Shown: positions 1 through 5,868, counted from the first letter of the stretch. The stretch is DNA of 11,136 nt from Acidobacteriota bacterium (GCA_016871135.1 VFZQ01000095.1:1-11136), one strand, 5' to 3'. Translations and numbers: made by a program. The notes: a model not told the origin generated them from the letters alone.

Positions 1-82
1 TATGGACAAGGGCTTGCGCTTCGCGATTCGCGAAGGCGGCCGTACCGTTGGCGCCGGCACCGTGGCGGAGATTGTTGGATAA
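1..82 (+). CDS. tuf: Elongation factor Tu, C-terminal end (partial)
   Basis: Only the last 26 codons are present, ending at TAA 80-82; the gene runs off the left edge. The visible peptide begins MDKGLRFAIREGGRTVGAGT and ends VAEIVG. This is the near-invariant end of EF-Tu domain III, the beta-barrel that contacts the tRNA acceptor and T stem in the EF-Tu-GTP-aminoacyl-tRNA complex. The protein is cytosolic and delivers aminoacyl-tRNA to the ribosomal A site. A tuf copy directly upstream of rpsJ is a common bacterial arrangement, usually as rpsL-rpsG-fusA-tuf-rpsJ; the genes further upstream are not in view. A strong hairpin begins 11 nt after the stop codon. Confidence 0.95.
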   Translation, partial: MDKGLRFAIREGGRTVGAGTVAEIVG

Positions 83-92
83 AAAACTAACG

Positions 93-126
93 CGAGGGGA
101 CTGTGATCCAGTCCCCTCGTTTCGTT
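93..126 (+). terminator. Intrinsic-terminator-like hairpin or attenuator between tuf and rpsJ
   Basis: Bases 93-103 (CGAGGGGACTG) pair perfectly with 109-119, giving an 11-bp stem with the 5-nt loop TGATC. The stem is followed by TTTCGTT, a short interrupted T tract, and an A-rich stretch precedes it (81-90). This resembles a Rho-independent terminator with a weak T tract. It ends only 21 nt before the rpsJ ATG, and I see no convincing promoter between it and rpsJ. If rpsJ is transcribed from upstream, the hairpin must be read through, so partial termination or attenuation is the likelier role. The role is inference; the stem is directly visible. Confidence 0.65.
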
Positions 127-140
127 GAAAGAATCAGAAC

Positions 141-464
141 ATGTCCTTACGTGAAAGCATCCGAATCCGGCTGAAGGCTTACGACCACCGCGTGCTCGAC
201 CAATCGACGGCGGAAATCGTGGCTACGGCCAAGCGCAGCGGCGCGCAGGTCGCCGGACCGATCCCGCTTCCGACGTTGAAAAACCGCGTGACGGTGAACC
301 GCTCGCCCCACGTGGATAAGAAGTCGCGCGAGCAGTTTGAAGTCCGCACGCACAAGCGCCTGCTCGATATTTTGTCTCCCACCCAGGAGACCGTCGATGC
401 GCTGATGAAGCTGGACCTGCCGGCTGGCGTGGACGTGGAAATCAAGGCGTTCGGCAAGCGATAA
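141..464 (+). CDS. rpsJ: 30S ribosomal protein S10 (NusE)
   Basis: The 107-residue product is close to the usual 102-105 residues of S10. S10 sits in the head of the 30S subunit. In the family it also acts as NusE, pairing with NusB in transcription antitermination and linking RNA polymerase to the ribosome through NusG. Family marks are IRIRLKAYDH at residues 7-16, SGAQVAGPIPLPT at 33-45 and the extended-loop segment RSPHVDKKSREQFEVRTHKR at 54-73. The end, DVEIKAFGKR, is also typical. The ATG at 141 gives the expected N-terminus; the ribosome binding site is weak (GAAAGAA, 127-133) and lies 8 nt beyond the base of the upstream hairpin. It is the first gene of the S10 set, followed by an unusually long gap before rplC. 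Confidence 0.97.
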   Translation: MSLRESIRIRLKAYDHRVLDQSTAEIVATAKRSGAQVAGPIPLPTLKNRVTVNRSPHVDKKSREQFEVRTHKRLLDILSPTQETVDALMKLDLPAGVDVEIKAFGKR

Positions 465-583
465 TCGCGGCCGGCGCAGAAAAGAAATTGGATCGGGGTA
501 ATCCCCATGCGCAATGACGAGCGGCGAGGGCGCCGCGGCGGTTGCAAGGGTGAAACAAAGTCCCCGGAGTCAAGGAAAGCAAT
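465..583 (+). other. 119-nt intergenic region rpsJ-rplC with short inverted repeats
   Basis: This is the longest spacer in the cluster; most others are under 35 nt. It holds GGGG-TAAT-CCCC (495-506), GCGGC-GAGGGC-GCCGC (521-536) and the palindrome CGCCGCGGCG (531-540), which overlaps the second hairpin and could compete with it. The region ends with a good Shine-Dalgarno sequence for rplC (AAGGAAAG, 572-579). There is no T tract, so no intrinsic terminator. I see no clear sigma-70 promoter. It may be a regulatory leader for the L3-L4 part of the operon, but GC-rich DNA makes short stems by chance. Confidence 0.35.
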
Positions 584-587
584 ATGA
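507..587 (+). other. Possible 26-codon small ORF overlapping the rplC start
   Basis: An ATG at 507 opens a frame of 26 codons, MRNDERRGRRGGCKGETKSP then ESRKAI, closing at TGA 585-587. The stop overlaps the rplC ATG as ATGA, an overlap typical of translational coupling. The peptide is basic and matches no family I know. Its only candidate ribosome binding site is GGGG at 495-498, which also lies in a small inverted repeat. An ORF of this length can easily arise by chance, so it is listed as a possibility, not as a gene. Confidence 0.15.
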
Positions 588-1222
588 GCCCAGGAATTCT
601 CGGCAAGAAAATCGGGATGACGCAAATCTTCAACGCGGAAGGCCAGGTGGTCCCGGTCACCGTGGTGAAGGCGGGTCCCTGTGTGGTCGTGCAGCGCAAG
701 ACGCCGGCCACCGACGGATATAGCGCGGTCCAACTCGGACTGATGGAATATGTGAAACCGGCGCGGATCTCCAAGCCCGCCGCGGGCCACTTAAAGAAGG
801 CTTCGGCCGACGGGATCAAGTTTCTCAAGGAACTCCGTCTCGGCGCGCACGCCGACGATATGAAGCAGGGCGACCGCGTTTTGGCCGAAGAGTTTCAGGT
901 GGCCGAGAAGGTCGACGTCATCGGCACTTCCAAGGGCCGCGGCTTCGCCGGGGTGATAAAGCGGCATAATTTCAGGGGCGGTCCTGGGGGGCACGGTTCG
1001 ATGTTCAACCGCGCGCCCGGTTCGATCGGCGCGTCGAGTTTCCCGAGCCGCGTATTCCCCGGCATGAAGATGTCCGGCCACATGGGCGACGTCCAGGTCA
1101 CCGTTAGGAACCTGGAAATCGTACAGGTGGACACCGAGGAAAATCTGATCCTGGTAAAGGGCGCGGTGCCTGGGCCGAACGGCGGCTACGTCGTTCTGCG
1201 CCGCAGCAAGAAGGGGCACTAA
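584..1222 (+). CDS. rplC: 50S ribosomal protein L3
   Basis: The 212-residue product matches the family length of about 205-215. L3 is an early assembly protein that binds 23S rRNA directly; its long central loop reaches toward the peptidyl-transferase centre. The N-terminal GILGKKIGMTQIF (4-16) is the classic L3 opening. The central segment FRGGPGGHGSMFNRAPGSIG (130-149) followed by RVFPGMKMSGHMG (156-168) is the extended-loop region, and the end LILVKGAVPGPNGGYV (188-203) is conserved. Position 150, just after GSIG, is Ala where E. coli has the glutamine methylated by PrmB, so that modification is not expected here. The start at 584 is set by AAGGAAAG at 572-579 and by the family N-terminus. 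It lies 12 nt before rplD. Confidence 0.98.
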   Translation: MSPGILGKKIGMTQIFNAEGQVVPVTVVKAGPCVVVQRKTPATDGYSAVQLGLMEYVKPARISKPAAGHLKKASADGIKFLKELRLGAHADDMKQGDRVLAEEFQVAEKVDVIGTSKGRGFAGVIKRHNFRGGPGGHGSMFNRAPGSIGASSFPSRVFPGMKMSGHMGDVQVTVRNLEIVQVDTEENLILVKGAVPGPNGGYVVLRRSKKGH

Positions 1223-1234
1223 GAGGAGCGCGAG

Positions 1235-1858
1235 ATGCCAACCGTCGACGTTATCGATCTGAATAACAATAAAGTGGGCTCGGTCGAGCTCTCCGAAGCC
1301 GTGTTCGGCGCGGAAGTGAACCAAGCGCTGCTGTATGAAGCCGTCCGCAACTACCTGGCGGGTATTCGCCGCGGGACGGCAAAGACCAAGACCCGGCACG
1401 AAGTCGCCGGATCGGGCAAGAAATTGTGGAAGCAGAAGGGAACCGGCCGCGCCCGTATGGGTTCGATCCGCAGCCCGCTGTGGCGCCACGGCGGCACCAC
1501 GCACGGTCCGCAACCGCGCGACTACAGCTACTCGCTGCCGAAGAAGATGCTGGTCGGCGCGCTGCGCTCGGCCCTTACCGCCAAGTTGAACGACGGCGCG
1601 GTCAAGATTGTCAGCACCTTCTCGCTAGCCGATCACAAGACCAAGACGTTCGCGGGCGCTCTCAAGCGCCTGGAATCGCCCAACAAAGTGCTTGTCATCG
1701 ACAACACCGGTGACCGCAATCTGTCGCTCGGCGCGCGCAACGTCGCCGGATTGACACTGTTGAATTCGCACGACGTGAATCCGTATCACCTGCTCGACGC
1801 CAAGCAGATTTTAATCAGCGAAGCGGCCGCGAAACGACTCTCCGAGGGCCTCGCCTAA
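1235..1858 (+). CDS. rplD: 50S ribosomal protein L4
   Basis: The 207-residue product has the usual L4 length. L4 binds 23S rRNA domain I, and its loop, together with L22, forms the constriction of the nascent-peptide exit tunnel. That loop is seen as KQKGTGRARMGSIRSPLWRH (66-85). Preceding it is the conserved LYEAVRNYLAGIRRGTAKTK (33-52). The C-terminal globular part (about 105-207) has the expected LVIDN...LSLGARNV pattern. In E. coli L4 also represses its own operon by acting on the S10 leader; whether it does so here cannot be told. The start is supported by GAGGAG at 1223-1228, right after the rplC stop. The TAA stop overlaps the rplW ATG by one base (TAATG), implying coupled translation. 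Confidence 0.98.
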   Translation: MPTVDVIDLNNNKVGSVELSEAVFGAEVNQALLYEAVRNYLAGIRRGTAKTKTRHEVAGSGKKLWKQKGTGRARMGSIRSPLWRHGGTTHGPQPRDYSYSLPKKMLVGALRSALTAKLNDGAVKIVSTFSLADHKTKTFAGALKRLESPNKVLVIDNTGDRNLSLGARNVAGLTLLNSHDVNPYHLLDAKQILISEAAAKRLSEGLA

Positions 1859-2145
1859 TGACGATCTACGAAACAATCCGCCGCCCTGTAGTGACCGAAA
1901 AGGGACTCACCAAGAAGGAAAGCGAAAACACGCTTTGCTTTGAAGTCAACCCGGACGCCAACAAGATCCACATCAAGGCCGCTGTCGAGAAACTCTTCAA
2001 AGTGAAAGTCGACGCCGTGCGCGTGATGAACAACGAAGGCAAGCTCCGCCGCCGCGGGCGCTACGCCGGTTACCGCTCCGACTGGAAGAAGGCCTACGTC
2101 CGCCTTAAGTCGGGCGAAAAGATGCCGGAGTACGCCGAGCTCTAA
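1858..2145 (+). CDS. rplW: 50S ribosomal protein L23
   Basis: The 95-residue product fits L23. L23 sits at the rim of the peptide exit tunnel and is the main docking point for trigger factor and signal recognition particle. Evidence is the N-terminal IRRPVVTEKG (7-16), the core VEKLFKVKVDAVRVMN (43-58) and the basic loop GKLRRRGRYAGYRSDWKKAY (61-80). The ATG overlaps the last base of rplD; a GAGGG Shine-Dalgarno (1844-1848) lies inside the rplD end. The order rplC-rplD-rplW-rplB confirms the call. Confidence 0.97.
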   Translation: MTIYETIRRPVVTEKGLTKKESENTLCFEVNPDANKIHIKAAVEKLFKVKVDAVRVMNNEGKLRRRGRYAGYRSDWKKAYVRLKSGEKMPEYAEL

Positions 2146-2170
2146 ACCGCCGGAAACAAGGAATCGCACC

Positions 2171-2995
2171 ATGCCAGTGAAAACATACCGCCCGTATACA
2201 CCCAGCCGCCGTTACATGACGACGCTGACGCGGGACGAGATCACCAAGGAAACGCCCGAGAAGTCGTTGACGGTCGGCCGGCGCAAGTCGGGCGGACGCA
2301 ACTCGACGGGCCGCGTGACGAGCCGCTTCATCGGCGGCGGGCACAAACAGTTGATGCGCCTGATCGACTTCAAGCGCGACAAGGCCGGCGTTCCGGCCAA
2401 GGTCGCCGCGATCGAATACGATCCGGGCCGTTCGGCACGTATCGCTCTGCTGCACTATGTCGACGGCGAAAAGCGCTACATCATTGCTCCGGTTGGATTG
2501 AACGTCGGCGCGACCGTGATGAGCGGTCCGACGGCCGACATTCTGCCGGGCAACGCGCTGCCGCTTAAGAACATCCCCGCCGGCACCGTTGTTCACAACA
2601 TCGAACTCCGCCCCGGCAAGGGCGCGCAGATGGCCCGTTCGGCCGGCGCGCAGGCCCAGTTGGTCTCTCGCGAAGGTGACACAGCACTCCTGAAGCTGCC
2701 TTCGGGCGAAGTCCGCAAGATCGACGTGCGCTGCATGGCGACGGTCGGCCAGGTGGGAAACACCGAACACGAAAACGAAACGTCGGGCAAAGCCGGACGC
2801 ACGCGCTGGAAGGGCCGCACGCCGCACAATCGCGGTGTAACGATGAACCCGGTCGACCACCCGCATGGCGGCGGCGAAGGCCGTACCTCGGGCGGCCGTC
2901 ACCCGGTCACCCCCTGGGGCCAGCCCACGCGCGGCTTCAAGACGCGGAACAACAAGCGCACCGACAACCAGATTGTCACGCGCCGAGGCAAGTAA
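2171..2995 (+). CDS. rplB: 50S ribosomal protein L2
   Basis: The 274-residue product has the standard bacterial length (273-277). L2 is a primary 23S rRNA-binding protein needed for subunit association and for peptidyl-transferase activity. The N-terminal domain carries KTYRPYTPSRRYMTT (4-18) and GGRNSTGRVTSRFIGGGHKQ (41-60). The middle holds the OB-fold and SH3-like barrels, with IEYDPGRSARIALLHYVDGE (81-100). The C-terminal signature NPVDHPHGGGEG (226-237) includes the conserved histidine, here H230, corresponding to E. coli H229. It ends in the basic tail NNKRTDNQIVTRRGK. AAGGAA (2158-2163) precedes the ATG by 7 nt. Confidence 0.98.
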   Translation: MPVKTYRPYTPSRRYMTTLTRDEITKETPEKSLTVGRRKSGGRNSTGRVTSRFIGGGHKQLMRLIDFKRDKAGVPAKVAAIEYDPGRSARIALLHYVDGEKRYIIAPVGLNVGATVMSGPTADILPGNALPLKNIPAGTVVHNIELRPGKGAQMARSAGAQAQLVSREGDTALLKLPSGEVRKIDVRCMATVGQVGNTEHENETSGKAGRTRWKGRTPHNRGVTMNPVDHPHGGGEGRTSGGRHPVTPWGQPTRGFKTRNNKRTDNQIVTRRGK

Positions 2996-3013
2996 GGAAG
3001 AGGACAGGAAACA

Positions 3014-3298
3014 ATGGGTCGATCGTTAAAAAAGGGACCGTTCACCGATGACCACCTTCTGGCGAAGGTGGAGAAGCTGAACAGCGCCAATGATAAGAAG
3101 GTCGTCAAGACCTGGTCGCGCCGTTCCACCATTCTGCCCACCTTCATCGGGCACACCTTCGCGGTGCACAACGGCAAGAAATTCATCCCGGTTTATGTGA
3201 CCGAAAACATGGTTGGCCACAAACTCGGCGAGTTCTCGCCGACCCGGACCTTCAAGGGTCACGTGGCCAAAACCGAGAAGACCGCCAAGGCCGGCTGA
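3014..3298 (+). CDS. rpsS: 30S ribosomal protein S19
   Basis: The 94-residue product matches S19. S19 lies in the head of the 30S subunit, complexed with S13, near the A-site finger and P-site tRNA. The N-terminus MGRSLKKGPF is the family hallmark, followed by KTWSRRSTILPTFIGHTFAV (32-51), GKKFIPVYVTENMVGHKLGE (54-73) and FSPTRTFKGH (74-83), the rRNA-binding core. The last residues (84-94) are a short basic tail of the kind that varies between species. Two overlapping purine-rich ribosome binding sites, between 2996 and 3011, precede the ATG. The stop is TGA, unlike the TAA of most neighbours. Confidence 0.98.
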   Translation: MGRSLKKGPFTDDHLLAKVEKLNSANDKKVVKTWSRRSTILPTFIGHTFAVHNGKKFIPVYVTENMVGHKLGEFSPTRTFKGHVAKTEKTAKAG

Positions 3299-3315
3299 GC
3301 GAAAGGATTACGGAC

Positions 3316-3660
3316 ATGCAAGCAAGAGCCGAAGCAAGATTTGTACGGATTTCGCCGCAGAAGGCGCGCCTCGTCGTGGATCTCATCCGCGGGGCGAAGG
3401 CCGGCGACGCAATCAACATTCTGCGCTCCACCAACAAGAAGATCGCTCCGACCGTCGAGAAAGTACTGCGTTCGGCCATCGCCAACGCCGAGAACAAGAA
3501 CGACCAGGTCGATGTCGACGCGCTCGTGGTGAGCGAAGCCTACGTCAACGAAGGACCGCGCATGAAGCGGCTGCGCCCGGCGCCGATGGGCCGCGCCTAC
3601 CGCTACCAGCGCCGCATCAGCCATATCGTTGTCGCGGTTGACGAGAAGAACAAAGGATAA
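3316..3660 (+). CDS. rplV: 50S ribosomal protein L22
   Basis: The 114-residue product has the normal L22 length. L22 touches all 23S rRNA domains, and its beta-hairpin lines the exit tunnel opposite L4, where macrolide-resistance changes occur in other bacteria. The N-terminal RISPQKARLVVDLIRGAKAG (11-30) is the conserved rRNA-binding helix. The hairpin region is GPRMKRLRPAPMGRAYRYQR (80-99), followed by RISHIVVAV (100-108). I see no deletion in the hairpin. An AAAGGA motif (3302-3307) lies 8 nt before the ATG. The rplV end contains the Shine-Dalgarno sequence for rpsC. Confidence 0.98.
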   Translation: MQARAEARFVRISPQKARLVVDLIRGAKAGDAINILRSTNKKIAPTVEKVLRSAIANAENKNDQVDVDALVVSEAYVNEGPRMKRLRPAPMGRAYRYQRRISHIVVAVDEKNKG

Positions 3661-3662
3661 AC

Positions 3663-4574
3663 ATGGGTCAGAAAACACATCCTTATGGATTCCGGCTCGG
3701 CGTCACCAAGACCTGGCGGTCGCGGTGGTTCGCCAAGCAGGACTACGCCCGGCTGCTCGAGGAAGATCTCGACCTGAAGGACGAACTTCGTTCGCGGCTG
3801 AAGGCCGCCGGCGTGAGCTCGGTCGAAGTCGACCGCCCCGGCAACAAGCTCCGTATCACGATCCGCACCTCGCGCCCCGGCATCATCATAGGACGCAAGG
3901 GCGCCGAGATCGAAAAGCTCAAGAGCGAGCTGGCCAAGCGCACCAAGCGCGAAGTCTTCATCGACATTCAGGAAGTCTCCAAACCCGACGTCGACGCGCA
4001 GCTGGTGAGCGAGTCGATCGCGATGCAGCTTGAAAAGCGCGTGGCGTTCCGCCGTGCGATGCGCAAGTCGGTCGATTCGGCCAAGCGCCTGGGTTGCAAG
4101 GGCATCAAGGTCCGTGTTTCCGGTCGTCTGAACGGCGCCGAAATCGCGCGTTCGGAGTGGTATCTCGATGGCCAGTTGCCGCTGCACACGCTGCGCGCCG
4201 ATATCGACTACGGCTTCAGTGAAGCTCAGACCACCTACGGCGTAATCGGCGTCAAGGTGTGGATCTACAAGGGTGAGATCCTCGGCGACTTCCGCAAGAT
4301 GGGCAATGAACCCGAACCGCGCCGCGCCCCGCGCCGTGATCGTGGCGAAGGCGGCGAGCGCCGCGAACGCCGCGGTGAGCGAGGTGGGGACCGTGGTGGC
4401 GATCGTGGCGGCGACCGTGGTGGTCCGCCCGTGCAGCCCACACCGCCGCAGGCCGAAGGCGCGTCCGGTTCGCGTCCGATTGCGCCGCCTCTGGCGCAGC
4501 CCGTGCAGCCGACTTGGAAAGCAGATGGTCCCGAAGGCGCGGCCTCCGAAGGCGCCGCGGAGAACAAGGAGTAA
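3663..4574 (+). CDS. rpsC: 30S ribosomal protein S3 with long Arg/Gly-rich C-terminal tail
   Basis: At 303 residues this is well above the usual 205-240 for bacterial S3. Residues 1-215 form a complete S3. The N-terminus is MGQKTHPYGFRLGV. A type II KH domain has the motif GIIIGRKGAEIEKL (73-86, GRKG loop at 77-80). The C-terminal domain includes KRVAFRRAMRKSVDSAKRLG (125-144) and GVIGVKVWIYKGEI (193-206). S3 lies at the mRNA entry tunnel and, with S4 and S5, contributes to mRNA unwinding. Residues 216-254 are dominated by Arg, Gly, Asp and Glu, with a GGDR repeat at 241-254. Residues 255-303 are rich in Pro, Ala and Glu, with an acidic end. The tail is probably disordered. The ATG follows rplV by 2 nt, with AAAGGA (3652-3657) abutting the rplV stop. 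Confidence 0.97.
   Translation: MGQKTHPYGFRLGVTKTWRSRWFAKQDYARLLEEDLDLKDELRSRLKAAGVSSVEVDRPGNKLRITIRTSRPGIIIGRKGAEIEKLKSELAKRTKREVFIDIQEVSKPDVDAQLVSESIAMQLEKRVAFRRAMRKSVDSAKRLGCKGIKVRVSGRLNGAEIARSEWYLDGQLPLHTLRADIDYGFSEAQTTYGVIGVKVWIYKGEILGDFRKMGNEPEPRRAPRRDRGEGGERRERRGERGGDRGGDRGGDRGGPPVQPTPPQAEGASGSRPIAPPLAQPVQPTWKADGPEGAASEGAAENKE
4383..4424 (+). repeat. 12-nt tandem repeat inside rpsC (GGDR units)
   Basis: Three 12-nt units, GGTGGGGACCGT (4383-4394), GGTGGCGATCGT (4395-4406) and GGCGGCGACCGT (4407-4418), plus a half unit GGTGGT, encode GGDR three times and GG. The units differ only at a few third-codon positions, so the protein repeat is kept exactly while the DNA has drifted. The copy number could vary between strains, since the frame is preserved by any whole-unit change. 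Confidence 0.85.
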
Positions 4575-4580
4575 TCGCCT

Positions 4581-4997
4581 ATGTTGATGCCGATGAAGGT
4601 AAAGTACCGCAAACAGCAGCGCGGCCGTATGACCGGCGCGGCGTGGCGGGGCAGTTCGATCAGCTTTGGCGACTACGGCTTGAAGGCGATGGTCTGCGGC
4701 TGGATCACCAACCGCCAGATCGAAGCGGCCCGTATCGCCATGACCCGCCACATCAAGCGCGGCGGCAAGGTCTGGATCCGCATTTTCCCGGATAAGCCGG
4801 TATCGAAGAAGCCGGCCGAAACCCGTATGGGTAAGGGCAAAGGCGCGCCGGAGTTCTGGGTCGCCGTGATCCGTCCGGGCAAGATTCTGTTTGAGATGGA
4901 AGGCGTCGCTCCCGAGGTCGCCGCCGAGGCGTTCCGCCTGGCCGCGCAAAAGCTTCCGCTCAAGACCAAGATGGTTTCCCGTCACGATCAGGCATAA
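4581..4997 (+). CDS. rplP: 50S ribosomal protein L16
   Basis: The 138-residue product matches the family (136-144). L16 is a late-assembling protein near the A-site tRNA elbow and the peptidyl-transferase centre. The opening MLMPMKVKYRKQQRGRMTG fixes the first ATG as the start, rather than the in-frame ATGs at codons 3 and 5. Conserved blocks are NRQIEAARIAMTRHIKRGGK (44-63), VWIRIFPDKP (64-73) and RMGKGKGAPEFWVAVIRPGK (82-101). Arg82 aligns with E. coli Arg81, the residue hydroxylated by RoxA (YcfD); whether that enzyme exists here is unknown. The Shine-Dalgarno AAGGAG (4566-4571) lies in the last codons of rpsC. Confidence 0.98.
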   Translation: MLMPMKVKYRKQQRGRMTGAAWRGSSISFGDYGLKAMVCGWITNRQIEAARIAMTRHIKRGGKVWIRIFPDKPVSKKPAETRMGKGKGAPEFWVAVIRPGKILFEMEGVAPEVAAEAFRLAAQKLPLKTKMVSRHDQA

Positions 4998-5010
4998 GAG
5001 AGAAACGACC

Positions 5011-5199
5011 ATGAACGCGGATAAGATCCGAGAGAAAGACACGGCGGTCCTGGAAAAGGACGCCACCGACATGCACGAATCGATGTTCCGCATCAAGTTC
5101 CAAATGTCGCTGGGCCAGACCGACGGCCTGAAGAAGTACCGCGAGATGAAGAAAGACCGCGCGCGGATTCTGACCGTGCTGCGCGAGAGGGCGAAGTAA
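5011..5199 (+). CDS. rpmC: 50S ribosomal protein L29
   Basis: This small gene encodes 62 residues, usual for L29 (60-70), starting MNADKIREKD. The same frame is open upstream into rplP (from 4891), but the ATG at 5011, just after the rplP stop, gives the family N-terminus, so it is chosen. L29 is a two-helix protein at the tunnel exit beside L23, contributing to the docking surface for targeting factors. The visible pattern is helix 1 (about 4-32, with LEKDATDMHESMFRIKFQMS) and helix 2 (about 37-61, GQTDGLKKYREMKKDRARIL then TVLRERAK), the latter close to the family signature. The ribosome binding site is weak (GAGAGAAA, 4998-5005). Position between rplP and rpsQ is canonical. Confidence 0.96.
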   Translation: MNADKIREKDTAVLEKDATDMHESMFRIKFQMSLGQTDGLKKYREMKKDRARILTVLRERAK

Positions 5200-5202
5200 C
5201 CC

Positions 5203-5487
5203 ATGGCTGAACAAACCAAAGCAAAAGGGCAGGAGAAGGTCGGCCAGGTGGTATCGACCAAGATGGCGAAGACGATCGTCGTCGAAGTCTCCCGCCGCGT
5301 GGCGCATCCGCTGTACCGCCGGATCGTGAAGAAGCGCAAGAAGTTTTACGCGCACGACGAGACCGGACTGGCCAAAGTGGGCGATCTGGTGCGCATCGTC
5401 GAGTACCGTCCGCTATCGAAATTGAAGCGCTGGGCGCTGGCCGAAGTTGTTCGTGCCGCCGTTCAGGTCGCCGAGCACGGGGCATAA
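5203..5487 (+). CDS. rpsQ: 30S ribosomal protein S17
   Basis: The 94-residue product fits S17 (80-100). S17 is an early 16S rRNA-binding protein of the 30S body with an OB fold. Seen are the OB-fold strand segment GQVVSTKMAKTIVVEVSRRV (14-33), the basic HPLYRRIVKKRKKFYAHDE (35-53) and the signature GDLVRIVEYRPLSKLKRW (60-77). The first ten residues are a Lys/Gln-rich lead-in of variable type. The ATG lies 3 nt after the rpmC stop, with AGAGGG (5186-5191) as the likely binding site, inside the end of rpmC. It is the last gene of the classical S10 operon, but here only 12 nt separate it from rplN. Confidence 0.97.
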   Translation: MAEQTKAKGQEKVGQVVSTKMAKTIVVEVSRRVAHPLYRRIVKKRKKFYAHDETGLAKVGDLVRIVEYRPLSKLKRWALAEVVRAAVQVAEHGA

Positions 5488-5499
5488 GGAGAACCAGTC

Positions 5500-5868
5500 A
5501 TGATTGGGATGAGAACAATCCTCGAGGTGGCCGACAACAGCGGCGCTCGCAAGCTGCAGTGCATTTCGCCGCGCGGCGGCGATCTCGGATTGCGCGCTGG
5601 CCTAGGCGACGTCATCACGGCGTCTGTCAAGGAAGCCGCCCCGGATGGAACGGTAAAAAAGGGAAAGGTTGTCCGCTGCGTGGTCGTGCGTATGCGCAAG
5701 GAGACCCGCCGCAAGGACGGAACCTATATCCGCTTCGACACCAATGCCGCCGTGTTGATCAACGAACTGGGCGAGCCGATCGGCACGCGCGTGTTCGGTC
5801 CGGTGGCCCGCGAATTGCGCGACAAGCGGTTCATGAAGATCGTTTCGCTCGCGCCTGAGGTTATCTAA
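5500..5868 (+). CDS. rplN: 50S ribosomal protein L14
   Basis: The 122-residue product has the exact family length. L14 lies at the subunit interface, contacts 16S rRNA helix 14 in intersubunit bridge B8, and is the target of the silencing factor RsfS in the family. Conserved parts are LEVADNSGARKLQCI (8-22), GDVITASVKEAAPDG (36-50), VVRCVVVRMRKETRRKDGTY (57-76), IRFDTNAAVLIN (77-88) and GTRVFGPVARELRDKRFMKI (95-114). The family pattern MIxMxT at the N-terminus supports the ATG at 5500. A good AAGGAG (5486-5491) overlaps the rpsQ stop. In E. coli this gene opens the separate spc operon; no promoter is apparent here. Confidence 0.98.
   Translation: MIGMRTILEVADNSGARKLQCISPRGGDLGLRAGLGDVITASVKEAAPDGTVKKGKVVRCVVVRMRKETRRKDGTYIRFDTNAAVLINELGEPIGTRVFGPVARELRDKRFMKIVSLAPEVI

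Noticed and set aside
514..723. A 69-codon + strand frame entering rplC out of frame
   Set aside because: Most of it overlaps the start of L3 in another frame, and the peptide has no recognisable features.
1751..1780. TTGACA inside rplD as a possible -35 box
   Set aside because: The best -10 at the right distance is GTGAAT, a poor match, and the site lies within well-conserved L4 codons.
3603..5339. A 578-codon open frame on the minus strand across rplV to rpsQ
   Set aside because: It lies opposite seven well-recognised genes. Its product is a low-complexity Arg/Ala/Asp/His-rich mix with no recognisable motif, which is what GC-rich codon use yields on the opposite strand.
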